Assembly (NCBI RefSeq): GCF_001854475.1
Contig: NZ_MNAN01000035.1
Location: 1-64,000 of the forward strand
DNA from: Pseudoalteromonas byunsanensis
Lineage (GTDB): Bacteria > Pseudomonadota > Gammaproteobacteria > Enterobacterales > Alteromonadaceae
Length of the DNA stretch: 64,000 nt
Direction of reading: 5' to 3'
Below, one piece after another: positions 28,163-38,112 of the stretch. Within the stretch, counting starts at the first letter, position 1. Each line of letters begins with the position of its first letter. The translations under genes were made by a program, and so were the position numbers. The notes under the pieces are model-generated. The model did not search any database and was not told the origin of the DNA. It worked only from the letters and a program-made list of their open reading frames with translations.

Positions 28163-28936
28163 TTAACTTGTTGTTTTGGACGCAGCGAGTAGTTGTTTTA
28201 TTTGATCGCCGGTGCAGCCAAAGCGCCTTTCTCGAGATACATAGCAGGCAATTGCCTCTGAAAACGCCTCATCATTAAAATCAGGCCATAAAGTATCTGT
28301 AAAATAGAGCTCAGCGTAAGCTGCCTGCCAAAGCAAAAAGTTACTAATGCGGTAATCACCGCCAGTTCGTATCAGTAAATCAAGTTCGCTTTGGTTTGCC
28401 ATTGTAAGATGTTTTGAAATTTCATCTTCCGTGATCTGTTCAGGTGTAAAGCTTCCTTCAGCCACCTGTGTCGCTAACTTTTGCGCTGCCTGAGTAATGT
28501 CCCAGCGGCCACCATAATTAGCAGCAACATTAAGTTGTAGTCCAGTATTTTCACTCGTCAACTGATGAGCGGTATTAATTCGCTCCTGCAAAGATGAGGG
28601 AAAACGAGCTAAATCTCCAATAACAGTTAATTTAACGTTGTTTTTATGTAGTTTCTTAACTTCTTTTGTCAGGACTAATAAAAACAGCTCCATCAGTGTG
28701 CTCACTTCGTCTTCTGGACGACGCCAGTTCTCGCTGCTAAATGCAAATAGCGTCAAAGATTCAATGCCCAACTTTGTGCAAAATTGCACAGCGTTGCGAA
28801 CGGAGTCGACGCCCTTCTTATGCCCATATGTACGTGGTCGATTTCGAGACTGCGCCCAGCGACCATTCCCATCCATAATGATGGCAACATGTTTTGGCAA
28901 AGATTGCTGTGAAATTGTTTCAGCGTTTAAAACCAT
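28163..28936 (-). CDS. uppS: Undecaprenyl diphosphate synthase
   Basis: A 257-residue cis-prenyltransferase making the C55 lipid carrier for peptidoglycan and polysaccharide export. It shows the N-terminal [13 protein letters not shown] (catalytic Asp), then [15 protein letters not shown] and the closing [19 protein letters not shown] with [12 protein letters not shown]. First gene of the uppS-cdsA-dxr-rseP-bamA run; an intrinsic terminator lies just upstream, after frr, so it should have its own promoter. Confidence 0.97.
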   Translation of the reverse strand: MVLNAETISQQSLPKHVAIIMDGNGRWAQSRNRPRTYGHKKGVDSVRNAVQFCTKLGIESLTLFAFSSENWRRPEDEVSTLMELFLLVLTKEVKKLHKNNVKLTVIGDLARFPSSLQERINTAHQLTSENTGLQLNVAANYGGRWDITQAAQKLATQVAEGSFTPEQITEDEISKHLTMANQSELDLLIRTGGDYRISNFLLWQAAYAELYFTDTLWPDFNDEAFSEAIACYVSRERRFGCTGDQIKQLLAASKTTS

Positions 28937-28951
28937 AATCCCGATTTAGAT

Positions 28952-28988
28952 AAAAAAAAACGCCGCCTAGTATACCCCAGACGGCGTT
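28952..28988 (-). terminator. Intrinsic terminator after frr
   Basis: On the minus strand AACGCCG at 28988 pairs with CGGCGTT at 28965 through a partly paired loop, followed by nine T. It ends the pyrH-frr transcript before uppS. Confidence 0.88.
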
Positions 28989-29012
28989 GCAAAACTAATA
29001 GTTTTGAATTGC

Positions 29013-29570
29013 TTAGATTTCCATCAACTCAGCTTCTTTTGCGCTCAATTGTGTATCCATTTCTTTAACAAACTTATCTGTTAGCTTTTGAATTTCATCC
29101 TCTGCTTGACGTGCTTCGTCCTCAGAGATTTCTTTGTCTTTCAAAAGTGCTTTAATGTCACCGTTTGCATCACGTCGAATGTTACGAACAGCAACACGGC
29201 CACCTTCAACTTCGCCACGCACGACCTTGATTAAATCTTTACGACGTTCTTCCGTTAGCGGAGGAAGTGGAACGCGAATAATAGTACCCGCTGACATTGG
29301 ATTTAAGCCTAAATCCGATGACATAATTGCCTTTTCAACTGCCTGCGCCAAAGACTTGTCAAATACACTGATTGTTAGTGTACGTGCGTCTTCTGTAGAT
29401 ACATTCGCTACCTGATTAAGTGGTGTATCTGCGCCATAATAAGAAACGGTAATACCGTCTAAAAGAGCTGGGTGAGCACGGCCAGTACGGATTTTAGATA
29501 ATTGGCTAGCAAGTGCTGCTACGCTTTTTTGCATGCGCTCCTGCGCATCTTTTTTAATATCGTTAATCAC
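29013..29570 (-). CDS. frr: Ribosome recycling factor
   Basis: A 185-residue factor that, with EF-G, splits the post-termination ribosome. Canonical features are the three-helix-bundle domain with [31 protein letters not shown] and the C-terminal helix [19 protein letters not shown]. It lies 23 bp downstream of pyrH and has an intrinsic terminator of its own. Confidence 0.97.
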   Translation of the reverse strand: MINDIKKDAQERMQKSVAALASQLSKIRTGRAHPALLDGITVSYYGADTPLNQVANVSTEDARTLTISVFDKSLAQAVEKAIMSSDLGLNPMSAGTIIRVPLPPLTEERRKDLIKVVRGEVEGGRVAVRNIRRDANGDIKALLKDKEISEDEARQAEDEIQKLTDKFVKEMDTQLSAKEAELMEI

Positions 29571-29593
29571 AATTCAATCCTAGTCTTAACTGA

Positions 29594-30331
29594 TTATTCC
29601 GAGGCTGCAGAAGAGATCAATGTGCCCTCTTCTTCGCCCATGATAACGCGTTTTAAAGCGCCTGGTTTATTCATGTTAAATACGCTCAAAGGCATATCAT
29701 GGTCACGGGCTAGCGTAAATGCGGCTAGGTCCATCACCTTTAATTCTTGTTCTATCACTTCATTATACGTCAAATGGCGATAAAGTGTGGCGTCTGGGTT
29801 TTTCACCGGATCATCACTGAACACACCGTCTACTTTTGTTGCTTTGATAACTGTATCGGCTTCAATTTCGATACCACGTAAACACGCAGCTGAGTCAGTA
29901 GTAAAGAATGGATTACCAGTACCTGCAGAGAAAATTACCACTCGGCCAGACTTTAGTAAGCTGATCGCTTCTGCCCAGTTGTAAGCATCACATACCCCAT
30001 TTAGAGGGATAGCGGACATCAAGCGCGCATTTACAAACGCACGGTGCAATGCATCACGCATTGCTAAGCCATTCATCACAGTGGCAAGCATTCCCATGTG
30101 GTCACCCACAACTCGGTTCATACCTGCTTCTGCCAATGAGCCACCGCGTAAGAAGTTACCACCACCGATAACTAAACCCACTTCTACGTCGAGCTCTACA
30201 AGTTCTTTGATTTCTTGTGCCATGCGATCCAACACTTTTGGATCGATACCAAAGCCTTCATCTCCCATTAAAGCTTCACCGCTTAATTTAAGAAGAACGC
30301 GTCTAAAAACAGGTTTTCGATTGATAGTCAT
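29594..30331 (-). CDS. pyrH: UMP kinase
   Basis: A 245-residue hexameric amino-acid-kinase-fold enzyme making UDP from UMP. It has [31 protein letters not shown] and [16 protein letters not shown], with [14 protein letters not shown] near the C-terminus. The start is ATG 30331 (MTINRKPVF). The open frame runs to 30388, but those bases form the hairpin and T-run of the tsf terminator, so the longer start is not real. Confidence 0.97.
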   Translation of the reverse strand: MTINRKPVFRRVLLKLSGEALMGDEGFGIDPKVLDRMAQEIKELVELDVEVGLVIGGGNFLRGGSLAEAGMNRVVGDHMGMLATVMNGLAMRDALHRAFVNARLMSAIPLNGVCDAYNWAEAISLLKSGRVVIFSAGTGNPFFTTDSAACLRGIEIEADTVIKATKVDGVFSDDPVKNPDATLYRHLTYNEVIEQELKVMDLAAFTLARDHDMPLSVFNMNKPGALKRVIMGEEEGTLISSAASE

Positions 30332-30360
30332 ATTTTCCGGGCCATTTGTGAAAGTGAGAT

Positions 30361-30398
30361 AAAAAATAACCGCGCTTATGATATTCATAAATGCGCGG
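30361..30398 (-). terminator. Intrinsic terminator between tsf and pyrH
   Basis: On the minus strand CCGCGC ... TTATGA ATA TCATAA ... GCGCGG forms a long stem, followed by TTATTTTTTA. It ends the rpsB-tsf transcript 80 bp after tsf. A second small stem (AAATACC at 30443-30449 with GGTATTT at 30453-30459) lies between it and the tsf stop, without a T-run. Confidence 0.85.
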
Positions 30399-30479
30399 CT
30401 ATTTTAAAGAATTTTCAGCATCGAAGCAAAAGCAAATCGAGGAAATACCATCGGTATTTGCCTTTGCCACTGAACAAAA

Positions 30480-31331
30480 TTACTCGCCTTTTGCAGCAGC
30501 GATTTGTGCAGCAACTTCAGCAGCGAAGTCTTCTTCTTTCCTCTCGATACCTTCACCAACTTCTAAACGTACGAAGTTAGATACTGTAGCACCTTTCTCT
30601 TTAAGGATTTCGCCAACAGTTTTCTTAGGTTCCATGATGAAAGCTTGACCAGTAAGAGAAACCTCACCAGTGAACTTCTTCATACGGCCAACAACCATTT
30701 TCTCAGCGATTTCAGCAGGCTTACCTTCGTTCATCGCGATGTCGATTTGTACCGCTTTTTCTTTTTCAACTACGTCTGCAGGAACGTCTTCTGGGTTTAC
30801 GTACTCAGGCTTAGAAGCAGCTACGTGCATTGCAACGTGCTTAAGTGTCTCTTCGTCAGCTTCACCTGCAACAACAACACCAATACGCTCACCGTGACGG
30901 TAAGTCGCAAGGTTAGCACCGTCGATGTACTCAACGCGACGAACGTTGATGTTTTCACCGATTTTAGCAACTAGAGCAACACGTGCTTCTTCGAACTGTG
31001 CTTGAAGATCAGCAATCGTTGTTTTAGATGCAGCAGCAACGTCTAGTACAGAGTTAGCGAACGCAAGGAAGTTAGCGTCTTTAGCAACGAAGTCAGTCTG
31101 ACAGTTAACTTCTAATAGAGCAGCGAAACCTTCGCCTTCTTTGATAAGGATTGTACCTTCAGCAGCGATGTTACCCGCTTTTTTAGCAGCCTTTGCAGCA
31201 CCGCTCTTACGCATATTTTCAATCGCTAGCTCAATGTCACCATTGGTTTCAGTTAGCGCTTTTTTACAATCCATCATGCCAGCGCCAGTACGCTCGCGTA
31301 ATTCTTTTACTAGGGCAGCAGTTACAGCCAT
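30480..31331 (-). CDS. tsf: Elongation factor Ts
   Basis: A 283-residue nucleotide-exchange factor for EF-Tu. It shows the UBA-like N-terminus [21 protein letters not shown], the exchange motif CQTDFVAKD and the C-terminal [21 protein letters not shown]. Length is typical (E. coli 283). It is paired with rpsB upstream, with a stable hairpin in the gap. Confidence 0.98.
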   Translation of the reverse strand: MAVTAALVKELRERTGAGMMDCKKALTETNGDIELAIENMRKSGAAKAAKKAGNIAAEGTILIKEGEGFAALLEVNCQTDFVAKDANFLAFANSVLDVAAASKTTIADLQAQFEEARVALVAKIGENINVRRVEYIDGANLATYRHGERIGVVVAGEADEETLKHVAMHVAASKPEYVNPEDVPADVVEKEKAVQIDIAMNEGKPAEIAEKMVVGRMKKFTGEVSLTGQAFIMEPKKTVGEILKEKGATVSNFVRLEVGEGIERKEEDFAAEVAAQIAAAKGE

Positions 31332-31392
31332 TAGAATATCCTCAAATATGAATTCTGTTTTAGGGAAGCGGAATAACCGCTCTTCAAGAATA

Positions 31393-31425
31393 TCAAGTCT
31401 TCACCTCATTTAGATGAAGACTTGA
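31393..31425 (-). promoter_or_regulatory. Perfect 11-bp inverted repeat in the rpsB-tsf gap
   Basis: TCAAGTCTTCA (31393-31403) and TGAAGACTTGA (31415-31425) form a perfect stem with an 11-base loop, about 10 bp after the rpsB stop. There is no long T-run, so it may act as a partial terminator or RNA processing site that adjusts S2 to EF-Ts output. Confidence 0.6.
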
Positions 31426-31435
31426 TGACAGCTAA

Positions 31436-32164
31436 TTACTCAGCTTCTACGAAATCGTCGCTTTCTGCTTGAGCAACGATGTTGCTTTCACGACCTTCAG
31501 TGATAGCAGTAGCTACAGCGCCAGTGTAAAGCTGGATAGCGCGGATAGCATCGTCGTTACCAGGGATGATGAAATCAACACCATCTGGGTTCGAGTTAGT
31601 ATCAACAACAGATACTACTGGAATACCTAGGTTGTTAGCTTCGCGAATTGCGATGTGCTCGTGGTCAGCGTCGATAACGAAGATAGCGTCAGGAAGACCA
31701 CCCATATCTTTGATACCGCCAAGGCTCTTTTCAAGCTTTTCCATTTCACGAGTTAGCATTAACGCTTCTTTTTTAGTCAGCTTCTCGAAAGTACCGTCTT
31801 GGCTTTGAGCTTCAAGGTCTTTAAGACGCTTGATTGATTGACGAACTGTTTTCCAGTTAGTCAACATACCACCTAACCAACGGTGATTTACGAAGTACTG
31901 ATCACTTTGAAGAGCTGCTTCTTTAACTGCTTCGCTTGCAGCGCGCTTAGTACCTACGAAAAGAATTTTACCTTTGTTAGATGCAGTGTTCTGTAAGAAC
32001 TTAAGTGCATCGTTGAACATAGGAACAGTTTTTTCTAGGTTGATGATATGTACACGGTTACGAGCGCCGAAGATGAAAGGTTTCATCTTAGGGTTCCAGT
32101 AACGAGCTTGGTGACCGAAGTGAACACCAGCCTGAAGCATATCGCGCATTGAAACGTTTGCCAT
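31436..32164 (-). CDS. rpsB: 30S ribosomal protein S2
   Basis: A 242-residue ribosomal protein with all family signatures: [50 protein letters not shown] and [19 protein letters not shown], closing [14 protein letters not shown]. First gene of the rpsB-tsf operon, with a long 5' leader carrying a conserved autoregulatory element. Confidence 0.98.
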   Translation of the reverse strand: MANVSMRDMLQAGVHFGHQARYWNPKMKPFIFGARNRVHIINLEKTVPMFNDALKFLQNTASNKGKILFVGTKRAASEAVKEAALQSDQYFVNHRWLGGMLTNWKTVRQSIKRLKDLEAQSQDGTFEKLTKKEALMLTREMEKLEKSLGGIKDMGGLPDAIFVIDADHEHIAIREANNLGIPVVSVVDTNSNPDGVDFIIPGNDDAIRAIQLYTGAVATAITEGRESNIVAQAESDDFVEAE

Positions 32165-32240
32165 TTTAATTTCCTCTAATAGTTAGGGTTAAGCCTCCAC
32201 ATATCCCATAGCACCAACATGCTTAGATTTACCAAGACAT
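32165..32240 (-). promoter_or_regulatory. rpsB 5' leader with S2 autoregulatory element
   Basis: On the minus strand the leader reads GGGATATGTGGAGGCTTAACCC about 50 to 30 bases before the rpsB start, closely resembling the conserved S2-binding leader known upstream of rpsB in gammaproteobacteria. It is preceded by a stem formed by GTGCATGTCTTGG and CATGTTGGTGC. Excess S2 is expected to repress its own operon here. The assignment rests on remembered similarity, not an alignment. Confidence 0.6.
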
Positions 32241-32428
32241 GCACCCAAGTGTATGTGTCGATATGTGTGTGTGTTAATATGAATGTGTTTATCTTAAATA
32301 CAAACAACCCCGTAAGATTTATTTGTAAAAAGACGGCGCGCTTTATACCATATAAAAGTGCATAACTCAACGATAAGTACAAAAATTGTGCGTTGTTGCT
32401 AACTTAAAAAAACCGACTTGGAGTGTCA

Positions 32429-33214
32429 ATGAGTGCAGTGATTAAAACCCCTGATGAAATCGAAAAAATGCGTGTTGCCGGGCGTTTAGCCGCAGAAGTG
32501 TTAGAAATGATTGGGCCATATGTGAAGCCTGGGGTCACTACAGATGAGCTAAATACAATTTGTCACGATTATATTGTGAATGAGCAAAATGCGATACCAG
32601 CGCCACTAAATTATCATGGCTTTCCTAAATCAATTTGTACGTCTGTGAATCATGTTATCTGTCATGGTATTCCTAACGACAAACCGCTTAAAGAAGGTGA
32701 CATTATTAATATCGATGTCACGGTGATTAAAGATGGTTACCACGGCGATACATCAAAAATGTTCTACGTTGGTGAGCCAACAATTCAAGGTAAGCGCTTG
32801 AGCGAAATTACCCAAGAAAGCCTTTACCTTGCCATCAAAATGGTGAAACCTGGCGTGCGTTTAGGTGACATTGGTGCCGCTATTCAAAAATTTGCTGAGG
32901 GCTTTAATTACTCTATCGTTCGTGAATATTGTGGACACGGCATTGGTAAAGAATTCCACGAAGAACCACAAGTCATGCACTATGGTAAACCAGGTACTGG
33001 CGAGATGCTAAAAGCTGGCATGTGTTTAACCATTGAGCCGATGGTTAATGCGGGCAAGCGTCAATGTAAGTTGCTAAAAGACGACTGGACTGTTGTAACC
33101 AAAGACCGTAGTCTATCAGCTCAGTGGGAGCATACATTACTGGTCACTGAAAATGGCGTTGAGATCCTTACCCTGCGTAACGACGAGACAATTGACAGAG
33201 TGATTGAACACTAG
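32429..33214 (+). CDS. map: Methionine aminopeptidase type I
   Basis: A 261-residue dimetal peptidase removing the initiator Met. All five ligands are visible: the two Asp of NIDVTVIKDGYHGDTS, His of GHGIGKEFHEEP, Glu of TIEPM and Glu of QWEHT. I start at ATG 32429 with GGAG six bases upstream; the frame also allows GTG 32423. Divergent from rpsB and 9 bp upstream of glnD, a common gammaproteobacterial arrangement. Confidence 0.97.
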   Translation: MSAVIKTPDEIEKMRVAGRLAAEVLEMIGPYVKPGVTTDELNTICHDYIVNEQNAIPAPLNYHGFPKSICTSVNHVICHGIPNDKPLKEGDIINIDVTVIKDGYHGDTSKMFYVGEPTIQGKRLSEITQESLYLAIKMVKPGVRLGDIGAAIQKFAEGFNYSIVREYCGHGIGKEFHEEPQVMHYGKPGTGEMLKAGMCLTIEPMVNAGKRQCKLLKDDWTVVTKDRSLSAQWEHTLLVTENGVEILTLRNDETIDRVIEH

Positions 33215-33223
33215 GAGCCTTAG

Positions 33224-35842
33224 GTGGCACTGCCTAACAGAGTAAAAAAGCTGCTCGACGATGCCGAGCAGCTAGATGATTATAAAGATTGTTCTGCTTA
33301 TTTTTATAAATGGCTACACAACGAATTTTCAAAGCAACCTGTACGAAACCTGATCAACGCTCGCGCCGAGTTTATCGACCGCCTGTTGATTAAGTTGTTT
33401 AATGACACAGGTCTTGCACAATATCCAGAAATTGCTCTGATCGCTATCGGAGGCTATGGCCGAGGTGAGCTTCACCCCTACTCTGATGTTGACTTCTTGC
33501 TATTGGTACAATCACCTCCCGACGAACAACTCAAAGGTTGCTTAGAAACCTTTGTGACTCTATTGTGGGATTTAAATTTAGAGATAGGCCACAGCGTCCA
33601 AACACATGAGCAGGTGCTTGAACAAAAAAAGCAAGACGTTCACTTTACTACCAGCTTACTAGAAAGTCGCTTGATCTGCGGCAACCACATTGAATTTGAA
33701 CGCTTAAAAAGTCACATTATGGAAACGCCGATCTGGCGTTCTGATGAATTTTTTATCGCCAAAGTAGACGAACAAAAAGTTCGTCATAGAAAGTGTCACG
33801 GCACCGCCTATAACCTTGAGCCAAATGTTAAAGAGAACCCTGGTGGATTACGGGATTTGCAGACCATTTTTTGGGTCGCAAAAAAGCACTTCCACGCTGA
33901 AACCCTCGAAGAGTTAATTAGTCATGGCTACCTGACTCATGAGGAGTATCAAGAGCTTCTAGAATGTATTGAAAACTTATGGAACATCCGCTTTGCTCTG
34001 CATTTAGCCGCTGGTCGTAACGAAAACCGCTTGTTGTTTGACCATCAACCCAATGCCGCTGAGTTACTAGGCTTTGGTGCCGAAGGTAAAGCATCGGTTG
34101 AGCGCATGATGAAACGCCTGTTTAGGATCATGAGTCGCGTACGAGAAATGAATCAGATGCTTTTGTCTTATTTTGAGCAAAGTATCTTACCAGAAAGCAG
34201 TGAGCAGGCCGTTGTGCCACTTGATAGAAACTTTGAGCGAGTGGGCAATAAAATTCGTGTTAAAAACCCTTCGGTGTTTTTCAGACGTGAACAACTATTT
34301 GTGCTTTTTGAACATATTGCCGACAACCCCGAAATTATTAGTATTGACCCAAATACCATCAGAACAATGCGTCAAGTACGACGAAGACTACTTGGCGACC
34401 TACAAGATTATGCCGGTTGTAGAGATGCGTTTTTACGTCTGTTAAAACACCCAAACGGCATGGGACGTGCGTTTACACTAATGCACAAGCATGGTTTGAT
34501 GGCCGCTTATTTACCACAGTGGCGGAATATTTTTGGCCAAATGCAGTTCGACCTATTCCACGCCTACACTGTGGACGAACACACCCACAAACTTGTTAAA
34601 AATATTTATCACTACTTTGATAAAACTCAACCGAGTGAATTTCCTATTTGTAGCGAAATTGTCACTCGAATGGACAAACCCGAGTTACTGTATCTTGCGG
34701 CGATATTTCATGATATTGCCAAAGGCCGCGGGGGAGATCACTCTGAGTTAGGAGCTGTGGATGCATTAGCATTTTGTAAAATGCATGGTTTTACAACTTC
34801 AGATTCACGTCTTGTTGCCTGGCTGGTCAAAAGCCACCTGTTGATGTCTGTGACTGCACAACGAAAAGACATCAACGACCCTGATGTTATCAATGAATTT
34901 GCCTCACAGGTTAAAAACGAGCGTCAGTTAGATTATTTATACTGCCTGACAGTTGCTGATATTCGAGCAACCAACGACAACTTGTGGAACGATTGGAAAA
35001 ATACCCTGCTTCGCGAGCTCTACTTACATGCGCAACGCGCATTGCGCCTCGGTCTTGAAAACCCTATGGATATGCGTGATCAAATCCGTGATAAAAAGCA
35101 CCAAGCCAAGCAGCGACTGATCAACAAAGGCTTCGAAGAAGAGTTCATCGACCTAAGTTGGTCACGTTTTAAAGCGAATTACTTTACCGCATTTAGTGAG
35201 CAGCAAATATCTTGGCATAGCGAGCACTTACTTAAGTCCAAAGACCTAAGTCAAGCCAGTGTAATGGTCAGTGAAAAGCCTCTTCATGGCGGAACGCAGG
35301 TATTCGTATATAGTCCCTATGAAGTCACATTGTTTGCCAAACTGGTGAGTGTCATTGGCTCTAAAAAAGCACAGATCCAACACGCACAAGTCATGACGAC
35401 CAAAGACGGCTATGTCGTATTTAGTTTTGTGATCTTGGAAGTCAACGGTAATCCTATTGCCAGTGCTCGAGCTAACTCAATTCGCAAGGGTATCGAGGCT
35501 GTATTACAAGACCCCAAGAAAAAAATACGCGTTAAAAAGAATCGCTCACAGCGTTTTAAAGACTTTAATATCAAACCAAAAGTCATCGTGCGCCCTCATC
35601 CGCGCAATGACAGAAACCTAATTGAAATTCAAGCGATTGATATCCAAGGTTTACTAACCAAAATAGCCGAAGTATTTCAAGCTAATTCACTGCATATTCA
35701 TGCCGCGCGGATTACAACCGTGGGCGAACGTGCGGAAGATTTCTTTGTGGTATCCGATGAGAAGTACCAAGCTTTAAGCGAAGAACACAAAGCCGAATTG
35801 CATCGTGATTTAATGAGAAAATTAAACGCAGAATCCGAATAA
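33224..35842 (+). CDS. glnD: Bifunctional uridylyltransferase/uridylyl-removing enzyme (PII modifier)
   Basis: An 872-residue nitrogen sensor that adds UMP to PII proteins when glutamine is low and removes it when glutamine is high. In order: nucleotidyltransferase domain with [19 protein letters not shown], helical linker, HD hydrolase domain with [17 protein letters not shown], and two C-terminal ACT domains for glutamine binding ([38 protein letters not shown]). GTG start at 33224. Confidence 0.97.
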   Translation: MALPNRVKKLLDDAEQLDDYKDCSAYFYKWLHNEFSKQPVRNLINARAEFIDRLLIKLFNDTGLAQYPEIALIAIGGYGRGELHPYSDVDFLLLVQSPPDEQLKGCLETFVTLLWDLNLEIGHSVQTHEQVLEQKKQDVHFTTSLLESRLICGNHIEFERLKSHIMETPIWRSDEFFIAKVDEQKVRHRKCHGTAYNLEPNVKENPGGLRDLQTIFWVAKKHFHAETLEELISHGYLTHEEYQELLECIENLWNIRFALHLAAGRNENRLLFDHQPNAAELLGFGAEGKASVERMMKRLFRIMSRVREMNQMLLSYFEQSILPESSEQAVVPLDRNFERVGNKIRVKNPSVFFRREQLFVLFEHIADNPEIISIDPNTIRTMRQVRRRLLGDLQDYAGCRDAFLRLLKHPNGMGRAFTLMHKHGLMAAYLPQWRNIFGQMQFDLFHAYTVDEHTHKLVKNIYHYFDKTQPSEFPICSEIVTRMDKPELLYLAAIFHDIAKGRGGDHSELGAVDALAFCKMHGFTTSDSRLVAWLVKSHLLMSVTAQRKDINDPDVINEFASQVKNERQLDYLYCLTVADIRATNDNLWNDWKNTLLRELYLHAQRALRLGLENPMDMRDQIRDKKHQAKQRLINKGFEEEFIDLSWSRFKANYFTAFSEQQISWHSEHLLKSKDLSQASVMVSEKPLHGGTQVFVYSPYEVTLFAKLVSVIGSKKAQIQHAQVMTTKDGYVVFSFVILEVNGNPIASARANSIRKGIEAVLQDPKKKIRVKKNRSQRFKDFNIKPKVIVRPHPRNDRNLIEIQAIDIQGLLTKIAEVFQANSLHIHAARITTVGERAEDFFVVSDEKYQALSEEHKAELHRDLMRKLNAESE

Positions 35843-35853
35843 AAGAGGACATT

Positions 35854-36681
35854 ATGTCAGATCTAAAATTAATCATTGAACAAGCGTGGGAACAACGTGA
35901 CAGCATCACACCGACGCAAGTATCAGAACCCGTAAAAAGTGCGATCACTCAAGTGCTGGAACTGCTTGATTCTGGTGCAGCTCGCGTGGCTGAAAAAATC
36001 AGTGGCGAGTGGGTAGTACACCAATGGTTAAAAAAGGCGGTATTACTATCATTTCGAATTCGTGACAATCAGCCTATGCACGATGGTGTAAGCCAATATT
36101 TCGATAAAGTACCTTTAAAATTCAGCGACTATACGCCTGAGCAGTTCAAACAAGGCGGTATGCGCGTTGTTCCTAACGCTGTAGCACGTCAGGGCAGCTT
36201 TGTAGGTAAGAACGTAGTGTTGATGCCTTCTTACGTTAACATCGGTGCTTATGTTGATGAGGGCACGATGGTCGACACATGGGCCACTGTTGGCTCGTGT
36301 GCGCAAATTGGTAAGAATGTACACCTATCGGGCGGTGTGGGCATAGGAGGCGTGCTAGAGCCGCTACAAGCCAATCCGACTATCATTGAAGATAATTGTT
36401 TTATCGGCGCTCGCTCTGAGATTGTTGAAGGGGTGATTGTTGAAGAAGGTGCGGTAATTTCAATGGGTGTGTACATTTCTCAAAGCACTCGAATCTACGA
36501 CCGAGAGACTGGCGAAATTCACTATGGCAGAGTACCAGCGGGGGCTGTTGTAGTACCAGGGTCACTACCAAGCAAAGACGGCTCACATAGTTTGTATGCC
36601 GCAATTATTGTGAAAAAAGTTGACCAACAAACACGAGAGAAAGTCGGCATTAACGCCTTACTTCGCTCTGTTGATGAATAA
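35854..36681 (+). CDS. dapD: Tetrahydrodipicolinate N-succinyltransferase
   Basis: A 275-residue trimeric beta-helix enzyme of lysine and diaminopimelate synthesis. It has an N-terminal helical domain, hexapeptide repeats from [18 protein letters not shown], the glycine-rich [15 protein letters not shown] and the C-terminal [13 protein letters not shown]. It lies 11 bp after glnD, as in E. coli, and ends at a bidirectional terminator. Confidence 0.97.
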   Translation: MSDLKLIIEQAWEQRDSITPTQVSEPVKSAITQVLELLDSGAARVAEKISGEWVVHQWLKKAVLLSFRIRDNQPMHDGVSQYFDKVPLKFSDYTPEQFKQGGMRVVPNAVARQGSFVGKNVVLMPSYVNIGAYVDEGTMVDTWATVGSCAQIGKNVHLSGGVGIGGVLEPLQANPTIIEDNCFIGARSEIVEGVIVEEGAVISMGVYISQSTRIYDRETGEIHYGRVPAGAVVVPGSLPSKDGSHSLYAAIIVKKVDQQTREKVGINALLRSVDE

Positions 36682-36695
36682 CCGAATCAGCTATT

Positions 36696-36722
36696 AAAAA
36701 AGCGCCAATTGGCGCTTTTTTT
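36696..36722. terminator. Bidirectional terminator between dapD and phhB
   Basis: AAAAAAGCGCC pairs with GGCGCTTTTTT across AATT, near-perfectly symmetrical, with A and T runs on both sides, so it serves both convergent transcripts. Confidence 0.92.
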
Positions 36723-36740
36723 ATCTCGAATCGCTATTCA

Positions 36741-37085
36741 TTACAGGGCAGCAAATACGTCATCAGTTTTCGCGGCACAAACAAAATCGTTCTTATGAAG
36801 GCCCTTGATAGAGTGGCTCCACCAAGTTACGGTCACTTTACCCCACTCCGTTAACAATCCTGGGTGATGACCTTCTTCTTCTGCCATCGCACCGACTTTG
36901 TTGGTGAACTCAAGCGCGGCTTTGAAGTTTTTGAACTTGAACACGCGCTCAAGCTGCATGATGCCATCACGCACTTCAGGAACCCAATCAGGGATCTGCT
37001 TAATCAATACCGCTAGTTCCTCATCTGACACTTTAGGCGCATCCGCACGACACGCTTCACATTTTTGTGCACTTAAATCAGACAT
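36741..37085 (-). CDS. phhB: Pterin-4a-carbinolamine dehydratase
   Basis: A 114-residue enzyme that regenerates the tetrahydropterin cofactor after phenylalanine hydroxylation. It has the family motif [21 protein letters not shown] with the catalytic His pair and a later His in SHSIKGL. Its start lies 10 bp after the phhA stop, so substrate hydroxylase and cofactor recycler are co-expressed. Confidence 0.96.
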   Translation of the reverse strand: MSDLSAQKCEACRADAPKVSDEELAVLIKQIPDWVPEVRDGIMQLERVFKFKNFKAALEFTNKVGAMAEEEGHHPGLLTEWGKVTVTWWSHSIKGLHKNDFVCAAKTDDVFAAL

Positions 37086-37095
37086 CTATAAATCC

Positions 37096-37893
37096 TTAAC
37101 TTGCTAACTTTTCTTTAGGGGGAAATTTTGGCTCGAATAAGCCCAACTCTTTTGCTTTTTCAACCAATGACATGATATCCATTTGTGAAATATCAAACAA
37201 ATCATGGATTGAGTTAATTGTGTAGTACACAGGCTGCATAATATCAATACGATACGGTGTACGAAGCACATCTAATACTTCCAGCGGTGAGATCTCTGGC
37301 TTATCTGTGTAAACGTATTGAGTCTCTCCTGGGCTTGATAAAATACCACCACCGTAAATACGCAGACCCTTTTCGGTTTGCATTAAACCAAATTCAACTG
37401 TAAACCAATATAAACGCGCCAGATACACTCTGTCTTTCTTTTGCGCCGCATAGCCTAACTGACCATACTTATGCGTAAACTCCGCAAAGTCAGGGTTGGT
37501 TAGCATTGCGCAATGACCAAAAATCTCGTGGAAAATATCAGGCTCTTGTAAGTAGTCAAACTCTTCTCGGCTACGTATAAACGTCGCCACAGGGAATTGT
37601 TTATTTGCTAACAAACGAAAGAATTCATCAAAGTCGATAAGCGCAGGAACAGGAGCCACTTGCCAGCCGGTTTCTTTACCAAGTACTTCATTAAGCTCAT
37701 GCAACTGCGGTATACGATCCTGAGGTAGATTGATCTTCTTCAACCCCTCCATATATTCATCGCAGGCTTTGCCTTCAATGCACTTTAATTGACGAGCCAC
37801 TAGCTCTGACCAAATTTTATTTTCTTCATCACTCCAAGCAATAATGCCATTTGCATCAGGTTGCTTTGAAGTATATTTGCTCGATTTAGCCAT
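37096..37893 (-). CDS. phhA: Phenylalanine 4-monooxygenase
   Basis: A 265-residue iron and pterin-dependent hydroxylase converting Phe to Tyr, the first step of Phe catabolism. The iron triad is visible as H122 and H127 in FHEIFGH and E167 in FTVEFGL. This short bacterial form has no regulatory domain. Two TyrR/PhhR-like operators lie upstream at 38022-38039 and 38095-38112. Confidence 0.97.
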   Translation of the reverse strand: MAKSSKYTSKQPDANGIIAWSDEENKIWSELVARQLKCIEGKACDEYMEGLKKINLPQDRIPQLHELNEVLGKETGWQVAPVPALIDFDEFFRLLANKQFPVATFIRSREEFDYLQEPDIFHEIFGHCAMLTNPDFAEFTHKYGQLGYAAQKKDRVYLARLYWFTVEFGLMQTEKGLRIYGGGILSSPGETQYVYTDKPEISPLEVLDVLRTPYRIDIMQPVYYTINSIHDLFDISQMDIMSLVEKAKELGLFEPKFPPKEKLAS

Positions 37894-38021
37894 TTTAACC
37901 TTCTTATTACATCGGTCGATCTTTGATGATCGCGCCTCAACTTGTAACTACGATATTATGTAAAAGTAATAGAAAGTGTAATAGCTGACCCTCACTGCGC
38001 CACCTGAGCAACATGCAAATT

Positions 38022-38039
38022 TGTACACTTTATAATACA
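38022..38039. promoter_or_regulatory. TyrR/PhhR-like box 1 upstream of phhA
   Basis: TGTACACTTTATAATACA keeps the essential TGTA-N10-TACA core of the TyrR family box (consensus TGTAAA-N6-TTTACA). It lies about 130 bp upstream of the phhA start. Aromatic-responsive activation of phhA by a TyrR-type regulator is well known in relatives; the regulator gene itself is not in this window. Confidence 0.5.
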
Positions 38040-38049
38040 AATTTGTAAT

Positions 38050-38079
38050 GAAAAACAAACACCCGCCAAAATGACGGGC
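38050..38079 (-). terminator. Intrinsic terminator after the methionine gamma-lyase gene
   Basis: On the minus strand CCCGTC, loop ATTTT, GGCGGG (one mismatched pair), then TGTTTGTTTTTC. It ends the lyase transcript ahead of phhA. Confidence 0.8.
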
Positions 38080-38094
38080 TACAGTGGAGGTTTA

Positions 38095-38112
38095 AGTAAA
38101 CACAAGTTTACA
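38095..38112. promoter_or_regulatory. TyrR/PhhR-like box 2
   Basis: AGTAAACACAAGTTTACA matches the consensus TGTAAA-N6-TTTACA with one mismatch at an outer base. It touches the stop codon of the lyase gene, about 200 bp upstream of phhA. Paired boxes at this spacing suit an activator binding upstream of phhA. Confidence 0.5.

Noticed and set aside
30332..30388. Longer N-terminus of UMP kinase
   Set aside because: These bases are the hairpin and T-run of the tsf terminator.
30443..30459. AAATACC/GGTATTT hairpin after tsf as a terminator
   Set aside because: No T-run follows; the strong terminator is the next hairpin at 30361-30398.
37894..38050. Sigma54 promoter for phhA
   Set aside because: The best candidate (GTGGCGCAGTGAGGGTCA on the minus strand) has GG but no GC at the right distance.
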